The notes below the pieces were generated by a model. The model was given only the letters and a program-made list of their open reading frames with translations. It was not told where the DNA came from and did not search any database. This document shows, in pieces, positions 24,294 through 32,924 of a DNA stretch of 64,000 nucleotides. This DNA comes from Halorubellus sp. JP-L1 (GTDB lineage: Archaea > Halobacteriota > Halobacteria > Halobacteriales > Natrialbaceae), in the NCBI RefSeq assembly GCF_011440375.1, contig NZ_JAAOIR010000002.1, positions 744,001 through 808,000 on the forward strand. The letters run 5' to 3'. Position 1 is the first letter of the stretch, and every line of letters begins with the position of its first letter. Position numbers and translations under genes: made by a program.

Positions 24294-24341
24294 TGCCGAC
24301 TGCGATATCGCGGACGGCAACGTGAGTACTCGGAGACGAGT
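24294..24341 (+). promoter_or_regulatory. Large palindrome and TrmB-like site upstream of pyk
   Basis: A 26-bp palindrome at 24294-24319 (22 of 26 positions symmetric, core GCGATATCGC) is followed at 24327-24341 by TACT-N7-GAGT. The latter resembles the TACT-N7/8-GAGTA site reported for the sugar regulator TrmB of Halobacterium. The TATA-like GGCTTTTGG is at 24352-24360 and the start at 24384. Confidence 0.5.
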
Positions 24342-24383
24342 CAACCGAGAAGGCTTTTGGACGGCGGCAGTGTAACGACTGGC

Positions 24384-26144
24384 ATGCGAAGAGCCAAGAT
24401 CGTCTGCACGCTCGGTCCCGCCTCGAGCGACCGCAGGACGATACGCGACCTCGCCGACGCCGGCATGTCGGTCGCGCGCGTCAACTCCAGTCACGGTACG
24501 CTGGAGAGTCGCGCGAGCATCGTCGAGACGGTCCGGTCGGTCGACGAGGAGACGGAGTTCCCGCTCGCCACGATGGTCGACATGCAGGGCCCCGAGGTCA
24601 GGACGGCGCCGCTCGACGAACCCATCCACGTCGAGACGGGGAGCACCGTCACGTTCGTCGCGGGCGACACCGCCACGCCGGAAGTCGTCGGGCTGTCCTG
24701 CGACATCGCGGGCGTCGGACCCGGCGACAAGGTCCTGCTCGACGACGGCCGCATCGAGACCACTGTCGAACGCGTCGACGACGACGGCGTCCACGCTCGC
24801 GTCGACGACGGCGGCGAACTCGCCAGTCGCAAGGGCGTGAACACGCCCGGCGTCGACCTCGACCTCGAGGTCGTCACCGAGTCGGACCGCCGCGACCTGG
24901 AACTCGCCGCCGAGCACGACGTGGACTTCGTCGCGGCGTCGTTCGTCCGCGACGCCGCGGACGTCTTCGAGGTCTCGGAGGTCCTCGAGGACCTCGGCGC
25001 GGACGTCCCCGTCGTGGCGAAGATCGAGCGCGCCGGCGCGGTCGAGAACCTGGAGGAGATCATCGACGCCGCCTACGGCGTCATGGTCGCGCGCGGCGAC
25101 CTCGGCGTCGAGCTCCCGATGGAGCAGGTGCCGATGATCCAGAAGCGCATCATCCGTCGCTGCCAGCAGACGGGGACGCCCGTCATCACGGCGACGGAGA
25201 TGCTGGACTCGATGGTCCACGAGCGCCGGCCGACGCGCGCGGAGGCGAGCGACGTCGCGAACGCAGTCCTCGACGGCACGGACGCCGTGATGCTCTCCGG
25301 GGAGACCGCAATCGGCGACCACCCCGTCGAGGTCGTGAAGGCGATGGACCGCATCGTCAGCCAGGTCGAGGGCGACCAGGAGTACGACGAGGCGAACGAG
25401 CGCCGCGTCCCGGGCGCGGACGACTCCCGGACGGACGCGCTGGCGCGGTCCGCGCGCTACCTCGCTCGCGACCTCGGGGCGAGCGCGATCGTCGCCGGGA
25501 CCGAGTCCGGCTACACGGCGCTGAAGACCGCGAAGTACCGACCGAACGTCCCGATCGTCGCGGCGACGAACGCGGACCGCGTGCGCCGCCAGCTCGCACT
25601 CTCGTGGGGCGTGAACGCGCAGTACGCGCCGCTCGGCGTCTCGGGCGCTGACGACGTCATCGAGCACGCGGTGCAGGCCGCGCTCGACGCCGACGTCGCG
25701 GAGAGCGGCGACACCGTCGTCGTCCTCTCGGGGATGATGACCGACCTCGAGGGAGCCGGGACGACGAACATGCTGAAGGTCCACATCGCCGCGGAGACGC
25801 TCGCCGCCGGGCGCGGCGTCGTCTCGGGATACGTCTCGGGACCGCTCCATCACGTTCCCGACGGCGACATCACTGACCTCCCGGCGGGCGCGATCGTCGC
25901 GCTCGACGCGGACTTCGACGACGAGTTCCACGGCGACGTCTCCCGGATCGGCGGCATCGTCGACGCCCGGTCGGGGATGACGGGCTACCCCGCGCTGGTC
26001 GCGCGCGAGGTCGGCATCCCGATGGTGAGCGGCGCGGACGTCGTCGGCGGCCGAGCGGGCGAGGTCGTGACGCTGGACGCGGAACGCGGCGTCGTCTACG
26101 AGGGCGAGATCCGTCGGCCCGGAACCGAGCGCGCCGAGTACTGA
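24384..26144 (+). CDS. pyk: Pyruvate kinase
   Basis: Transfers phosphate from PEP to ADP in the last step of glycolysis, 586 aa. The barrel starts with TKIVCTLGPASS-type sequence (AKIVCTLGPASSDRR) and SVARVNSSHG. The catalytic Lys is in VAKIERAGAVEN, with metal ligands in VMVARGDLGVELP. DSMVHERRPTRAEASDVANA is the signature for the active-site lid region. A C-terminal PEP-synthase-like swivel domain (about 480-586) is present, as in some Bacillus enzymes; it lacks the His of the GGMTSHAA motif, having SGMTGYPA instead. ATG 24384 gives the family N-terminus and sits about 25 nt from the TATA box; the longer frame starting 24219 is discarded. Confidence 0.95.
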   Translation: MRRAKIVCTLGPASSDRRTIRDLADAGMSVARVNSSHGTLESRASIVETVRSVDEETEFPLATMVDMQGPEVRTAPLDEPIHVETGSTVTFVAGDTATPEVVGLSCDIAGVGPGDKVLLDDGRIETTVERVDDDGVHARVDDGGELASRKGVNTPGVDLDLEVVTESDRRDLELAAEHDVDFVAASFVRDAADVFEVSEVLEDLGADVPVVAKIERAGAVENLEEIIDAAYGVMVARGDLGVELPMEQVPMIQKRIIRRCQQTGTPVITATEMLDSMVHERRPTRAEASDVANAVLDGTDAVMLSGETAIGDHPVEVVKAMDRIVSQVEGDQEYDEANERRVPGADDSRTDALARSARYLARDLGASAIVAGTESGYTALKTAKYRPNVPIVAATNADRVRRQLALSWGVNAQYAPLGVSGADDVIEHAVQAALDADVAESGDTVVVLSGMMTDLEGAGTTNMLKVHIAAETLAAGRGVVSGYVSGPLHHVPDGDITDLPAGAIVALDADFDDEFHGDVSRIGGIVDARSGMTGYPALVAREVGIPMVSGADVVGGRAGEVVTLDAERGVVYEGEIRRPGTERAEY

Positions 26145-26153
26145 CGGCGCGCC

Positions 26154-26235
26154 CGACGCCGACCCGGTCGGTCGTGACCGTGCGACGCCACTCCGACGCC
26201 GACCCGGTCTGCCGGGACGGTTCGACGCCACCCCG
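26154..26235 (+). repeat. 41-bp imperfect tandem repeat after pyk
   Basis: GACGCCGACCCGGTC occurs at 26154-26168 and 26195-26209, each followed by a similar GCGACGCCA/TCGACGCCA block, giving two diverged 41-bp units. It starts 10 bp after the pyk stop. Confidence 0.7.
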
Positions 26236-26315
26236 ACGCCGGCGGCGCGTTCGATTCGAATGCTGCGACGGCGCGGACCCGGCGGTTTTTCACGTTGCGT
26301 CCGCTATCACGGTGC

Positions 26316-26612
26316 ATGAACGAGGACACGTCCGTGGACGACGCGGACGGCGCAGACGACGTTCGCGAAGACGGCTTCGAGTGGGGCGTCGGGCGCGACG
26401 ACACCGGCTCCGGGACCGAATCGGTCGACGACGACGTCCGCGAGACCGTCGAGCGCGACCTCGCCGAACTCGCAGAGGACGACGAGCCCGAGTATCCGTC
26501 GGGCGACGACCCGGTGACGCCCCAGTCGATCGACGCGGAGAACGCCGCGTTCGTCGTGCTCGGCGTCCTCGCGACCGTCGGCCTCGTCGCGTTCCTCGTG
26601 CTGAGCGTCTGA
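26316..26612 (+). CDS. Small acidic single-span membrane protein
   Basis: A 98-residue haloarchaeal protein of unknown function. The first 70 residues are strongly acidic and polar, ending PVTPQSIDAENAAF; one transmembrane helix (about 75-96) reaches almost the C-terminus. This layout (cytoplasmic acidic domain, C-terminal anchor) makes it a tail-anchored protein in form. It matches a small conserved haloarchaeal DUF family as far as I recall. The ATG at 26316 lies 28 nt after the TATA-like GGTTTTTCAC. It precedes the nfeD-stomatin genes on the same strand. Confidence 0.7.
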   Translation: MNEDTSVDDADGADDVREDGFEWGVGRDDTGSGTESVDDDVRETVERDLAELAEDDEPEYPSGDDPVTPQSIDAENAAFVVLGVLATVGLVAFLVLSV

Positions 26613-26679
26613 CGTCGCGCCGGATTCTCGTTCGCGTCGCCGCACAAGGTTTAATCGGACCGCCCACCAAGCGTCGCGC

Positions 26680-27366
26680 ATGGTCGACCCTCTCGGCGTG
26701 GGATTGCCGCTATTGCTGGTCCTCGCGGGGACTGCGTTGATGCTCGCGGAGGCGGTGATTCCCGGTGCGCAGTTCGTCGTCGTCGGCGTCGCGCTGTTCC
26801 TCTCCGGAGTCGTCGGCATCCTGCTCGGGGGAGCGTTCTCGTCGGTCGTCGCGCTGGCGCTCATGACCGTCGTGTTCGGCGTGTTCGCGTACTTCGCGTT
26901 CCGCGAGATGGACCTGTACAACGGCCCGGACCGCGGGCAGACGACCGACTCGGACGACCTGTCCGGGGTGACGGCGGTGGTCACGGAGACCATCACGTCC
27001 CGCGGCGGTGCGGTCCGACTCCAGAAGGGTGGTGGCTTCGATCCGAACTATCGCGCGCGCTCCGAGCACGGCGACATCGAGGAGGGCGAGGAGGTCATCG
27101 TCACGGACCCCGGTGGCGGGAACGTCCTGACGGTCGCGTCCCTGGACAGGATCCGCGAGGACAGCATCGACCGGGAACTCGCGCGCGGCAGGACCGCGGA
27201 CGATTCGACTGCGAGCACGGACGAGGGCGATTCGGACGACACGGCGACGACGAGGTCGAGGGCGTCCTCGAGCGACTCGTCCACAAGAGCGGGTGAGACG
27301 GCCGCGAACGATGAGGAGGCGCGGTCGGAGGACGGCGAAGAGGAGACCGAGACGGAACGGGCCTGA
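26680..27366 (+). CDS. NfeD-family membrane protein
   Basis: NfeD-like protein that partners a stomatin, 228 aa. Three to four hydrophobic segments (about residues 8-75) are followed by a small OB-fold domain (about 95-160), with the DLSGVTAVVTETI beginning typical of the family. The tail (165-228) is acidic and Thr/Ser-rich. In prokaryotes nfeD and stomatin genes are adjacent, and their products are thought to act together at membrane microdomains. Here the stomatin gene starts 69 bp downstream with its own TATA-like element. Own TATA-like AAGGTTTAATC lies about 27 nt before ATG 26680. Confidence 0.85.
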   Translation: MVDPLGVGLPLLLVLAGTALMLAEAVIPGAQFVVVGVALFLSGVVGILLGGAFSSVVALALMTVVFGVFAYFAFREMDLYNGPDRGQTTDSDDLSGVTAVVTETITSRGGAVRLQKGGGFDPNYRARSEHGDIEEGEEVIVTDPGGGNVLTVASLDRIREDSIDRELARGRTADDSTASTDEGDSDDTATTRSRASSSDSSTRAGETAANDEEARSEDGEEETETERA

Positions 27367-27435
27367 TTGGTATCAGTTCCGTTTAGTTAGTAGAGAAACA
27401 AGAAGGCTTTTTAGTCGTCCATCAAAGGTCGAACT

Positions 27436-28593
27436 ATGGTATTGCTACCACTGCAGGGTGCCGGCGGCACGATAGTGCTGCTGCTCGTCGTCATCGTGTT
27501 GGTCCTCGCGATCGCCGCTCTCGCCAGTTCCGTCCAGATAGTCAACGCGTACGAGAAGCGAGCGTACACCCGGTTTGGGAAGTACCAGAAGCTCCTGGAC
27601 CCGGGCGTGAACTTCGTGACGCCGTTCGTGTCGAAGACGTACACGTTCGACATGCGCACGGAGACGCTCGACGTCCCGCGCCAGGAAGCGATCACGCGCG
27701 ACAACTCGCCCGTGACCGCCGACGCCGTCGTCTACATCAAGGTCATGGACGCCAAGAAGGCGTTCCTCGAGGTCGACGACTACAAGCGCGCCGTCTCGAA
27801 CCTCGCACAGACCACGCTACGGGCCGTCATCGGCGACATGGAGCTCGACGACACGCTCAACAAGCGCCAGGAGATCAACGCGCGCATCCGCAAGGAGCTC
27901 GACGAACCCACCGACGAGTGGGGGGTTCGCGTCGAGTCCGTCGAGGTCCGCGAGGTCAACCCCTCGAAGGACGTCCAGCAGGCGATGGAGCAGCAAACGT
28001 CCGCCGAGCGCCGGCGGCGTGCGATGATCCTCGAAGCGCAGGGTGAACGGCGCTCCGCGATCGAGGAAGCGCAGGGTGAGAAGCAGTCCAACATCATCCG
28101 CGCGCAGGGTGAGAAGCAGAGCCAGATCCTCGAGGCGCAGGGTGACGCAATCTCGACCGTGCTCCGCGCGAAGTCCGCGGAGGCGATGGGCGAGCGCGCC
28201 ATCATCGACAAGGGCCTCGAGAGCCTGGAGAACATCGGGCAGAGCGAGTCGACGACGTTCATCCTCCCCCAGGAGCTCTCGAGCATGCTCGGCCGGTACG
28301 GGAAGCACCTCACGGGGAGCGACGTGAAGACCGGCGACGGCGAACTGGAGACGAAGGACTTCGACGAGGAGACCCGCGAGATCCTCGGGCTCGACGACAT
28401 CGACGAGATCCTCGGTCAGATCGAGGAGGAGAGCGAGCCCGACGTCGAGGCCATGGAGGAGCAAGCGCAGGCGATCAAGGAGGGCGAGGACCCCGCGGAC
28501 ATCCAGGACCCGGACGACGTCATCGCGGAGATGGAGGACGAGTTCAATCCCGCGACCGACGAGATGGACGGCGAGGAGTCCCAGTCGAACTGA
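27436..28593 (+). CDS. SPFH-domain protein (stomatin/prohibitin family)
   Basis: Membrane-anchored scaffold protein, 385 aa. An N-terminal transmembrane helix (about 10-33) is followed by the SPFH domain (about 35-190; ENRAYTRFGKY-like start, QEAITRDNSPVTADAVVYI, KRAVSNLAQTTLRAVIGDMELDD core). A coiled-coil region (190-265) contains four AQGE/AQGD-centred heptad-like repeats of about 10-11 residues. The acidic tail (290-385) is haloarchaea-specific. Stomatins form large cage-like oligomers and recruit proteases or the NfeD partner encoded just upstream. Start ATG 27436 is about 27 nt after GGCTTTTTAG. Confidence 0.92.
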   Translation: MVLLPLQGAGGTIVLLLVVIVLVLAIAALASSVQIVNAYEKRAYTRFGKYQKLLDPGVNFVTPFVSKTYTFDMRTETLDVPRQEAITRDNSPVTADAVVYIKVMDAKKAFLEVDDYKRAVSNLAQTTLRAVIGDMELDDTLNKRQEINARIRKELDEPTDEWGVRVESVEVREVNPSKDVQQAMEQQTSAERRRRAMILEAQGERRSAIEEAQGEKQSNIIRAQGEKQSQILEAQGDAISTVLRAKSAEAMGERAIIDKGLESLENIGQSESTTFILPQELSSMLGRYGKHLTGSDVKTGDGELETKDFDEETREILGLDDIDEILGQIEEESEPDVEAMEEQAQAIKEGEDPADIQDPDDVIAEMEDEFNPATDEMDGEESQSN

Positions 28594-28622
28594 GCGCGAC
28601 AGGCGAAGCGGTTTTATTTCTC

Positions 28623-28635
28623 CGCGTGCAACGCG
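28623..28635 (+). promoter_or_regulatory. Palindrome between TATA box and HTH gene start
   Basis: CGCGT-GCA-ACGCG is a perfect 5-3-5 palindrome between TATA-like GTTTTATTT (28611-28619) and the ATG at 28646. A bound dimer there would block polymerase, as expected for autorepression by the HTH protein encoded. Confidence 0.5.
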
Positions 28636-28645
28636 TATTTGATAG

Positions 28646-29266
28646 ATGACCGAACAGGACGGCGTCGACGAACAGAAGCGAGCGACGCTCCGGCGGTTCG
28701 CTGCGCTCGGCGCGGCGAGCCCGCTCGCGACGTTCTCGGACGCCGATTCGAGGGCGGACGCGAGCGAGAGCGACGTCCGCGACGCCATCACGGGGTACCT
28801 GTCGACGACGCCGGGCGCGCACTTCTCGAAGGTGCGCGACGACCTCCAGCTCGGGACGGGCGAGACCCAGCATCACGTCCGGCAGCTCGTCGAGGAGGGG
28901 CGGGTGTCGGTGTACCGGGACGGCGACTACAAGCGCCTGTATCCGGCCGGGGAGTTCTCGGAGTTCGAGATGCGCGCGCTCGGCTACCTGCGTCGGGAGA
29001 CGCCGCGCGGGATGCTCGTGACGCTCCTGCGAGACTCGTCGGCGACGCCGTCGGACCTGGCCACCGAACTGGGCGTGTCGCGGCCGACGGTGAGCAAGTA
29101 CGCGGGCGAACTGGAGGCCGCGGGGTTGCTGTCGCGCGAGGACGGGTACGCGGTGGCGGCGCCGGAGACGGTGTTGCTGCTCGTCGTCGGTTACGCGGAC
29201 AGCTTCGACGAGCGCGCGGTCGCGCTCTCGCGCGAGGCGGCGGACCTCGTGACGTTCGACGCGTAG
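28646..29266 (+). CDS. Winged-helix transcriptional regulator with two HTH units
   Basis: Predicted DNA-binding protein, 206 aa. The first winged helix spans about residues 45-100 (GAHFSKVRDDLQLGTGETQHHV). The second spans about 115-170 and has a clear helix-turn-helix SATPSDLATELGVSRPTVSK followed by the wing. This double-wHTH layout is common among haloarchaeal regulators. The N-terminus RRFAALGAASPLA resembles a Tat motif but lacks a proper hydrophobic stretch, so the protein is probably cytoplasmic. A palindrome lies between its TATA box and start. Its targets are unknown; the nearest co-directional genes are nfeD-stomatin. Confidence 0.82.
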   Translation: MTEQDGVDEQKRATLRRFAALGAASPLATFSDADSRADASESDVRDAITGYLSTTPGAHFSKVRDDLQLGTGETQHHVRQLVEEGRVSVYRDGDYKRLYPAGEFSEFEMRALGYLRRETPRGMLVTLLRDSSATPSDLATELGVSRPTVSKYAGELEAAGLLSREDGYAVAAPETVLLLVVGYADSFDERAVALSREAADLVTFDA

Positions 29267-29364
29267 CTGGCTGGTTCTGGGAGAATCGGTTCGATTCGAT
29301 CGTTATGATGCGGTCAGCGCACGGCGAAGAAAGAGGGCTGGCGTGACCGTGCTCCCTGGCGTGG

Positions 29365-29814
29365 TCAGGCGACGAGTGCGCCGGTGGCCAGTGCGCGGTA
29401 CGGGTCGCGTTCGTCCTGGAGGGCGTCGAGGAACGCCTTCGCGGTGACGTGCGTGCCGTCGGGAAGCGTGCAGGGGGCGACGCCGGCGAGGTCGCCGTCG
29501 TATTCGAGCGTGAGGTAGACGACTGGCGTGTGGAGGACGCTCTCTCTGTCGTCCGTCATCGGGTTGGTCCGGGTGTGGAGCCGGAACGGGGTGCTGACGT
29601 CGACGTCGTTCGCGTCGCCCCACGCGGTGACGGTCTCGTAGACGTCGACGGCTTCGACGTCGCGGTCGAGGGAGACGGTCGCGGGCCATTCGGTGAACTC
29701 GCAGTCGTCGACGCGGTCGGTGGCGTCGAGCGTGCGTGCCGCGGCGACGACCTCGTCCTGGGACTTCGAGATCGGCGTGTACGCCCTGAGGTAGACGTTG
29801 AGTGTCGCGGTCAT
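29365..29814 (-). CDS. Conserved haloarchaeal hypothetical protein
   Basis: A 149-residue soluble protein that I do not recognise. It begins MTATLNVYLRAYTP and alternates predicted strands and helices, with no cysteine pair except a lone Cys near 118 and no catalytic motif. The composition is acidic. The N-terminal half (RAYTPISKSQDEVVAAARTLDATDRV) could form an alpha-beta fold like a ferredoxin-type domain, but this is a guess. On the minus strand GGTTTATGAT lies about 30 nt before the ATG, supporting the start and expression. Confidence 0.65.
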   Translation of the reverse strand: MTATLNVYLRAYTPISKSQDEVVAAARTLDATDRVDDCEFTEWPATVSLDRDVEAVDVYETVTAWGDANDVDVSTPFRLHTRTNPMTDDRESVLHTPVVYLTLEYDGDLAGVAPCTLPDGTHVTAKAFLDALQDERDPYRALATGALVA

Positions 29815-30022
29815 GACGCCTAGTCCTTAATCAACGTTCATCATAAACCGTTCGGTGAGTGTCGGTCCTCGATACCGAACGCGGGGGTACACGGTGCGAC
29901 GGAGCGAAACGGACCGCGAAAAGCGTGGCCCTCGCTGGGGTCCGGTCCGGGTCGGGGTGTCGGGGCCCGACTGGGGCGTGGTGGATGACAGGCGGCGGGA
30001 GTCGACGAGTTCGCGGTTCGGC

Positions 30023-30262
30023 CTACGTGGTCACCTTCCAGGTCGTCGAAGACGAGTAGCCCCACTTCTCGACGTCGACCTCGAAGTCGCCGGCCGCGAT
30101 GGCCGTCATGTTCGTCCCGACCTCCTTCGCGGTCATGTCGAGGTCCTGCCCGATGAGGCGGGACTTGAAGTACGTCTTCGCGTCGGCCTCGCCCCGGAGG
30201 TACTCGAGGATGCGTCGCTGCTTCTCGGAGAGGTCCGTCGTCGCCGCGGCACTCGTGCTCAT
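30023..30262 (-). CDS. Small helical haloarchaeal protein (DUF7123-like)
   Basis: A 79-residue protein of a small family widespread in haloarchaea. It carries the segments LSEKQRRILEYLRGE, TYFKSRLIG, AKEVGTNMTAI and EKWGYSSSTTWKV. The first part reads like a winged-helix unit (helix, helix, then beta wing ending in WKVT), so DNA binding is plausible though unproven. The start ATG 30262 is the only good candidate. It stands between a hypothetical gene and the divergent AglD-like gene. Confidence 0.75.
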   Translation of the reverse strand: MSTSAAATTDLSEKQRRILEYLRGEADAKTYFKSRLIGQDLDMTAKEVGTNMTAIAAGDFEVDVEKWGYSSSTTWKVTT

Positions 30263-30497
30263 ACACGAGACGACGGGAGCGGCTCCCTTAGGGGGTTTGG
30301 TACGGGTGGTTAATCCGCCGCTTGCTTGCGGTTCTCCGACGACAGATGGTGCCTGGGTCCCCCTGGCTGTCCACCGTTGGTACGGCCGGTTAACGCGAAC
30401 GTACCGTCTGGTCCCTCGAACGCAGGGAGTCGCTTCCGTCCGTCGCTTCCAGAACGGTTCAGAAACTTCTTACCGGCGGATGACGCAGTCCGACCCA

Positions 30498-32342
30498 ATG
30501 AGTCGCGAGTTCGTCGAGGTGAGTGTCGTCCTCCCCGCGTACAACGAGGCGGCCACCATCAGGACCACGGTGGAGACGACCCTCGACGCGCTCGCCGCGT
30601 TCCTCCCGCCCGACGCGTTCGAGGTGATCGTCGCCGAGGACGGCTGCGAGGACGAGACGCCGGAGATCGCCGACGAGATGGCGGCGGCCGACGACCGCGT
30701 CCGGCACTTCCACGCCGACGAGCGACTCGGTCGCGGCGGCGCGCTCGAGCGCGCGTTCGAGGCGTCGGCGGGCGAGACGCTCGTGTACTTCGACACGGAC
30801 ATGGCGACCGACATGCGTCACCTGGAGGAACTCGTCGAGTCCGTCCGCACGGAGGGATACGACGTCGCGACCGGCTCCCGGTGGATCGCGGGCCGCGAAG
30901 CCGACCGTCCCGCCAAGCGCGGCGTCCCGAGTCGCGTCTTCAACGGCCTGACGCGACTGTTCCTCCGCTCCGACCTCCAGGACCACCAGTGCGGGTTCAA
31001 GGCGTTCGACAGGGCCGCCCTCCTGGAACTGATGCCGGTCGTGCAGGACCAGCACTGGTTCTGGGACACCGAGGTCCTCGTGAAGGCCCAGCGTCGCGGC
31101 ATGCGCGTCAAGGAGTTCCCCGTCGACTGGGAGCCCAAGGGCGACACGAAGGTCGACCTCGTCCGGGACGTGTTCGGGATGGGGAGCCAGATCGTCCGGA
31201 CCTGGTGGGAGCTGTCGGTGTCGCCGCGCGTGAACCGCCGCGTCGGCATCGTCGCCGGGACGCTCCTGACGCTCGTCGCTATCGGACTGATGCCGCTGTA
31301 CCTCGACCCTGGAGAGGTGCTCGACAAGATGGCGGGCGCCGACCCGGCGCTCGTCGCGGCGTCGGCGGTCGTCTACCTGCTGTCCTGGCCGCTGCGTGGC
31401 GTCCGCTACCGCGACATCCTCTCGGAGATCGGGTACGACAGCGACGTCGGGTTCCTCACGGGCGCGATATTCATCTCCCAGACCGGGAACCTCGTGTTCC
31501 CCGCGCGCGCCGGCGACGCGGTCCGCGCGTACGTCGTCAAGGCCCGACGCGGCATTCCCTATCCGTCCGGGTTCGCGTCGCTCGCCGTCGAGCGCGTGTT
31601 CGACCTCCTCACCATCACGATGCTCGCGGGGTCGGTCCTGATTGCGCTCGTCGCGACGGGGAACGCGGCGGACCTCCAGGCGGCACTCGCGGGCGAGGCC
31701 GCGAGCGGCGACGTCGGACAGAGCGGACAGACCGCGGTCTACCTCGCGGCAGTCGTCGGCATCCTCGCGATCGGGTCGGTCGTCGCCATCGTCGCGTCGG
31801 CGCGGACGGACGGGAACCGCATCGAGGCGGCGCTCCAGTCGATCTCCTCGGACTCCTACGTCGGCTACGTCGCCGGCGTCCTCGAGCAGTTCGTCGGGGA
31901 CATCCAGCGCGTCGCGAGCGACGGGCGGGCGTTCTCGGTGATCGCCGGGTCGAGCGTCGTCATCTGGACGCTGGACGTCCTCACCGCGGTGGTCGTGATG
32001 CGCGCGTTCGGCGGGTTCGACGTGCTCGCGCTCCCGTGGCTGCTCGCGGTCGCGTTCTTCGCGGTGAGCGTCGGGAACCTCGCGAAGGTACTCCCGCTCA
32101 CGCCCGGTGGCGTCGGGCTCTACGAGGGCGCGTTCACGCTCCTCGTCGTCGCGCTGACGCCAGCGAGCGTCGGTGCGGAGGTGGCACTCGCCGTCGCGGT
32201 CGTCGACCACTTCGTGAAGAACGTCGTGACGGTCGTCGGCGGCCTCGGGTCGATGCTCGTCCTGAACGTCTCGCTGACGGAAGCGGTCGCGGAGAGCGCG
32301 GACGAGGTCGACCCCGCCGAGTCCGAACCCGCGAAACAGTAG
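30498..32342 (+). CDS. AglD-like family 2 glycosyltransferase fused to a flippase-like membrane domain
   Basis: N-terminal GT2 domain (about 1-240) joined to a multi-span UPF0104/lysylphosphatidylglycerol-synthase-like membrane domain (about 250-590), 614 aa. The GT part shows VSVVLPAYNEAATI, the DTD motif at 99-101 (nucleotide-metal site) and the HQCGFKAFDR and QDQHWFWDTEVL acceptor motifs of dolichol-phosphate mannosyltransferases. The same fusion, with a DxD motif in the GT domain, is found in Haloferax AglD, which charges dolichol phosphate with the last mannose of the N-glycan. Function is inferred from that architecture. ATG 30498 fits a promoter-like ACTTCTTA about 30 nt upstream; ATG 30480 is possible. 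The 3' end is tandemly duplicated. Confidence 0.85.
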   Translation: MSREFVEVSVVLPAYNEAATIRTTVETTLDALAAFLPPDAFEVIVAEDGCEDETPEIADEMAAADDRVRHFHADERLGRGGALERAFEASAGETLVYFDTDMATDMRHLEELVESVRTEGYDVATGSRWIAGREADRPAKRGVPSRVFNGLTRLFLRSDLQDHQCGFKAFDRAALLELMPVVQDQHWFWDTEVLVKAQRRGMRVKEFPVDWEPKGDTKVDLVRDVFGMGSQIVRTWWELSVSPRVNRRVGIVAGTLLTLVAIGLMPLYLDPGEVLDKMAGADPALVAASAVVYLLSWPLRGVRYRDILSEIGYDSDVGFLTGAIFISQTGNLVFPARAGDAVRAYVVKARRGIPYPSGFASLAVERVFDLLTITMLAGSVLIALVATGNAADLQAALAGEAASGDVGQSGQTAVYLAAVVGILAIGSVVAIVASARTDGNRIEAALQSISSDSYVGYVAGVLEQFVGDIQRVASDGRAFSVIAGSSVVIWTLDVLTAVVVMRAFGGFDVLALPWLLAVAFFAVSVGNLAKVLPLTPGGVGLYEGAFTLLVVALTPASVGAEVALAVAVVDHFVKNVVTVVGGLGSMLVLNVSLTEAVAESADEVDPAESEPAKQ

Positions 32343-32379
32343 CTCGACCCCGCCGAGTCCGACCCCGCGAAACAGTAGT
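32308..32379 (+). repeat. 36-bp tandem duplication across the stop codon of the AglD-like gene
   Basis: The unit at 32308-32343 (last codons and TAG) is repeated at 32344-32379 with one change. The offset of 36 keeps frame, so the second copy would encode the same last residues if the stop were read through. Confidence 0.9.
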
Positions 32380-32408
32380 CGCGGCCGACGGCGCGTGGTC
32401 TCCAGGAG

Positions 32409-32924
32409 TCAGTAGGCGTCGGTGACGAACGGCCCGAGCGCACCGGCGACGGCGGTCTCGAGCGCGTCGGTGCGCGAGACGACGTTCCCGGTGAGGATGC
32501 CGGCGGCGCCCTCCTGGGTGGCGACGCTCTCGCGACCGTACGCGTCGTCCATGACCGGGCCGAGTTCCTCGCCGGCGTCGACGCGCTCGGCGACCGCGTC
32601 CGGGAGGCGAAGGGCGGGGCCGCTCGCGGTCTCGACGCGGTCGCCGTCGGTGACGGCCGCCCACATGACGAGGAAGCGGCCGTCGACACCGTCGAACTCG
32701 GCGATCCCGCCTTCGATGCCGACGCCGAGGTCGAACTCGCCGGCGTCGTACGCTCGACGAGCGCGCGAGATGGCACCCTCGACGGTCTGAGCGTGGCCGC
32801 GGGGTTGCTCGGGGACGCCGCTGTCGACGTCGACGGCGTCGACGGACAGCCCCGGCATCTCGCCGATGGCGGCTTTGGTGGCTGAACGCTTCACGGGATT
32901 GGTCGAGCCGACGCCGACGAACAT
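32409..32924 (-). CDS. DUF84-family inosine/xanthosine triphosphatase
   Basis: House-cleaning phosphatase of the YjjX (DUF84) family that hydrolyses non-canonical purine triphosphates, 171 aa. Family features are VGVGSTNPVKRSAT at the N-terminus, VDSGVPEQPRG, GVGIEGGI and MWAAVTDG, ending with QEGAAGILTGNVVSRTDAL. The ATG at 32924 gives MFVGVGSTNP; the 14 codons upstream in the same frame do not resemble the family. It is convergent with the AglD-like gene and divergent from tfb. Confidence 0.85.
   Translation of the reverse strand: MFVGVGSTNPVKRSATKAAIGEMPGLSVDAVDVDSGVPEQPRGHAQTVEGAISRARRAYDAGEFDLGVGIEGGIAEFDGVDGRFLVMWAAVTDGDRVETASGPALRLPDAVAERVDAGEELGPVMDDAYGRESVATQEGAAGILTGNVVSRTDALETAVAGALGPFVTDAY

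Noticed and set aside
28646-28720. Tat signal at the N-terminus of the double-HTH regulator
   Set aside because: An RR pair is present but no hydrophobic core of adequate length follows, and the protein is a DNA-binding type.
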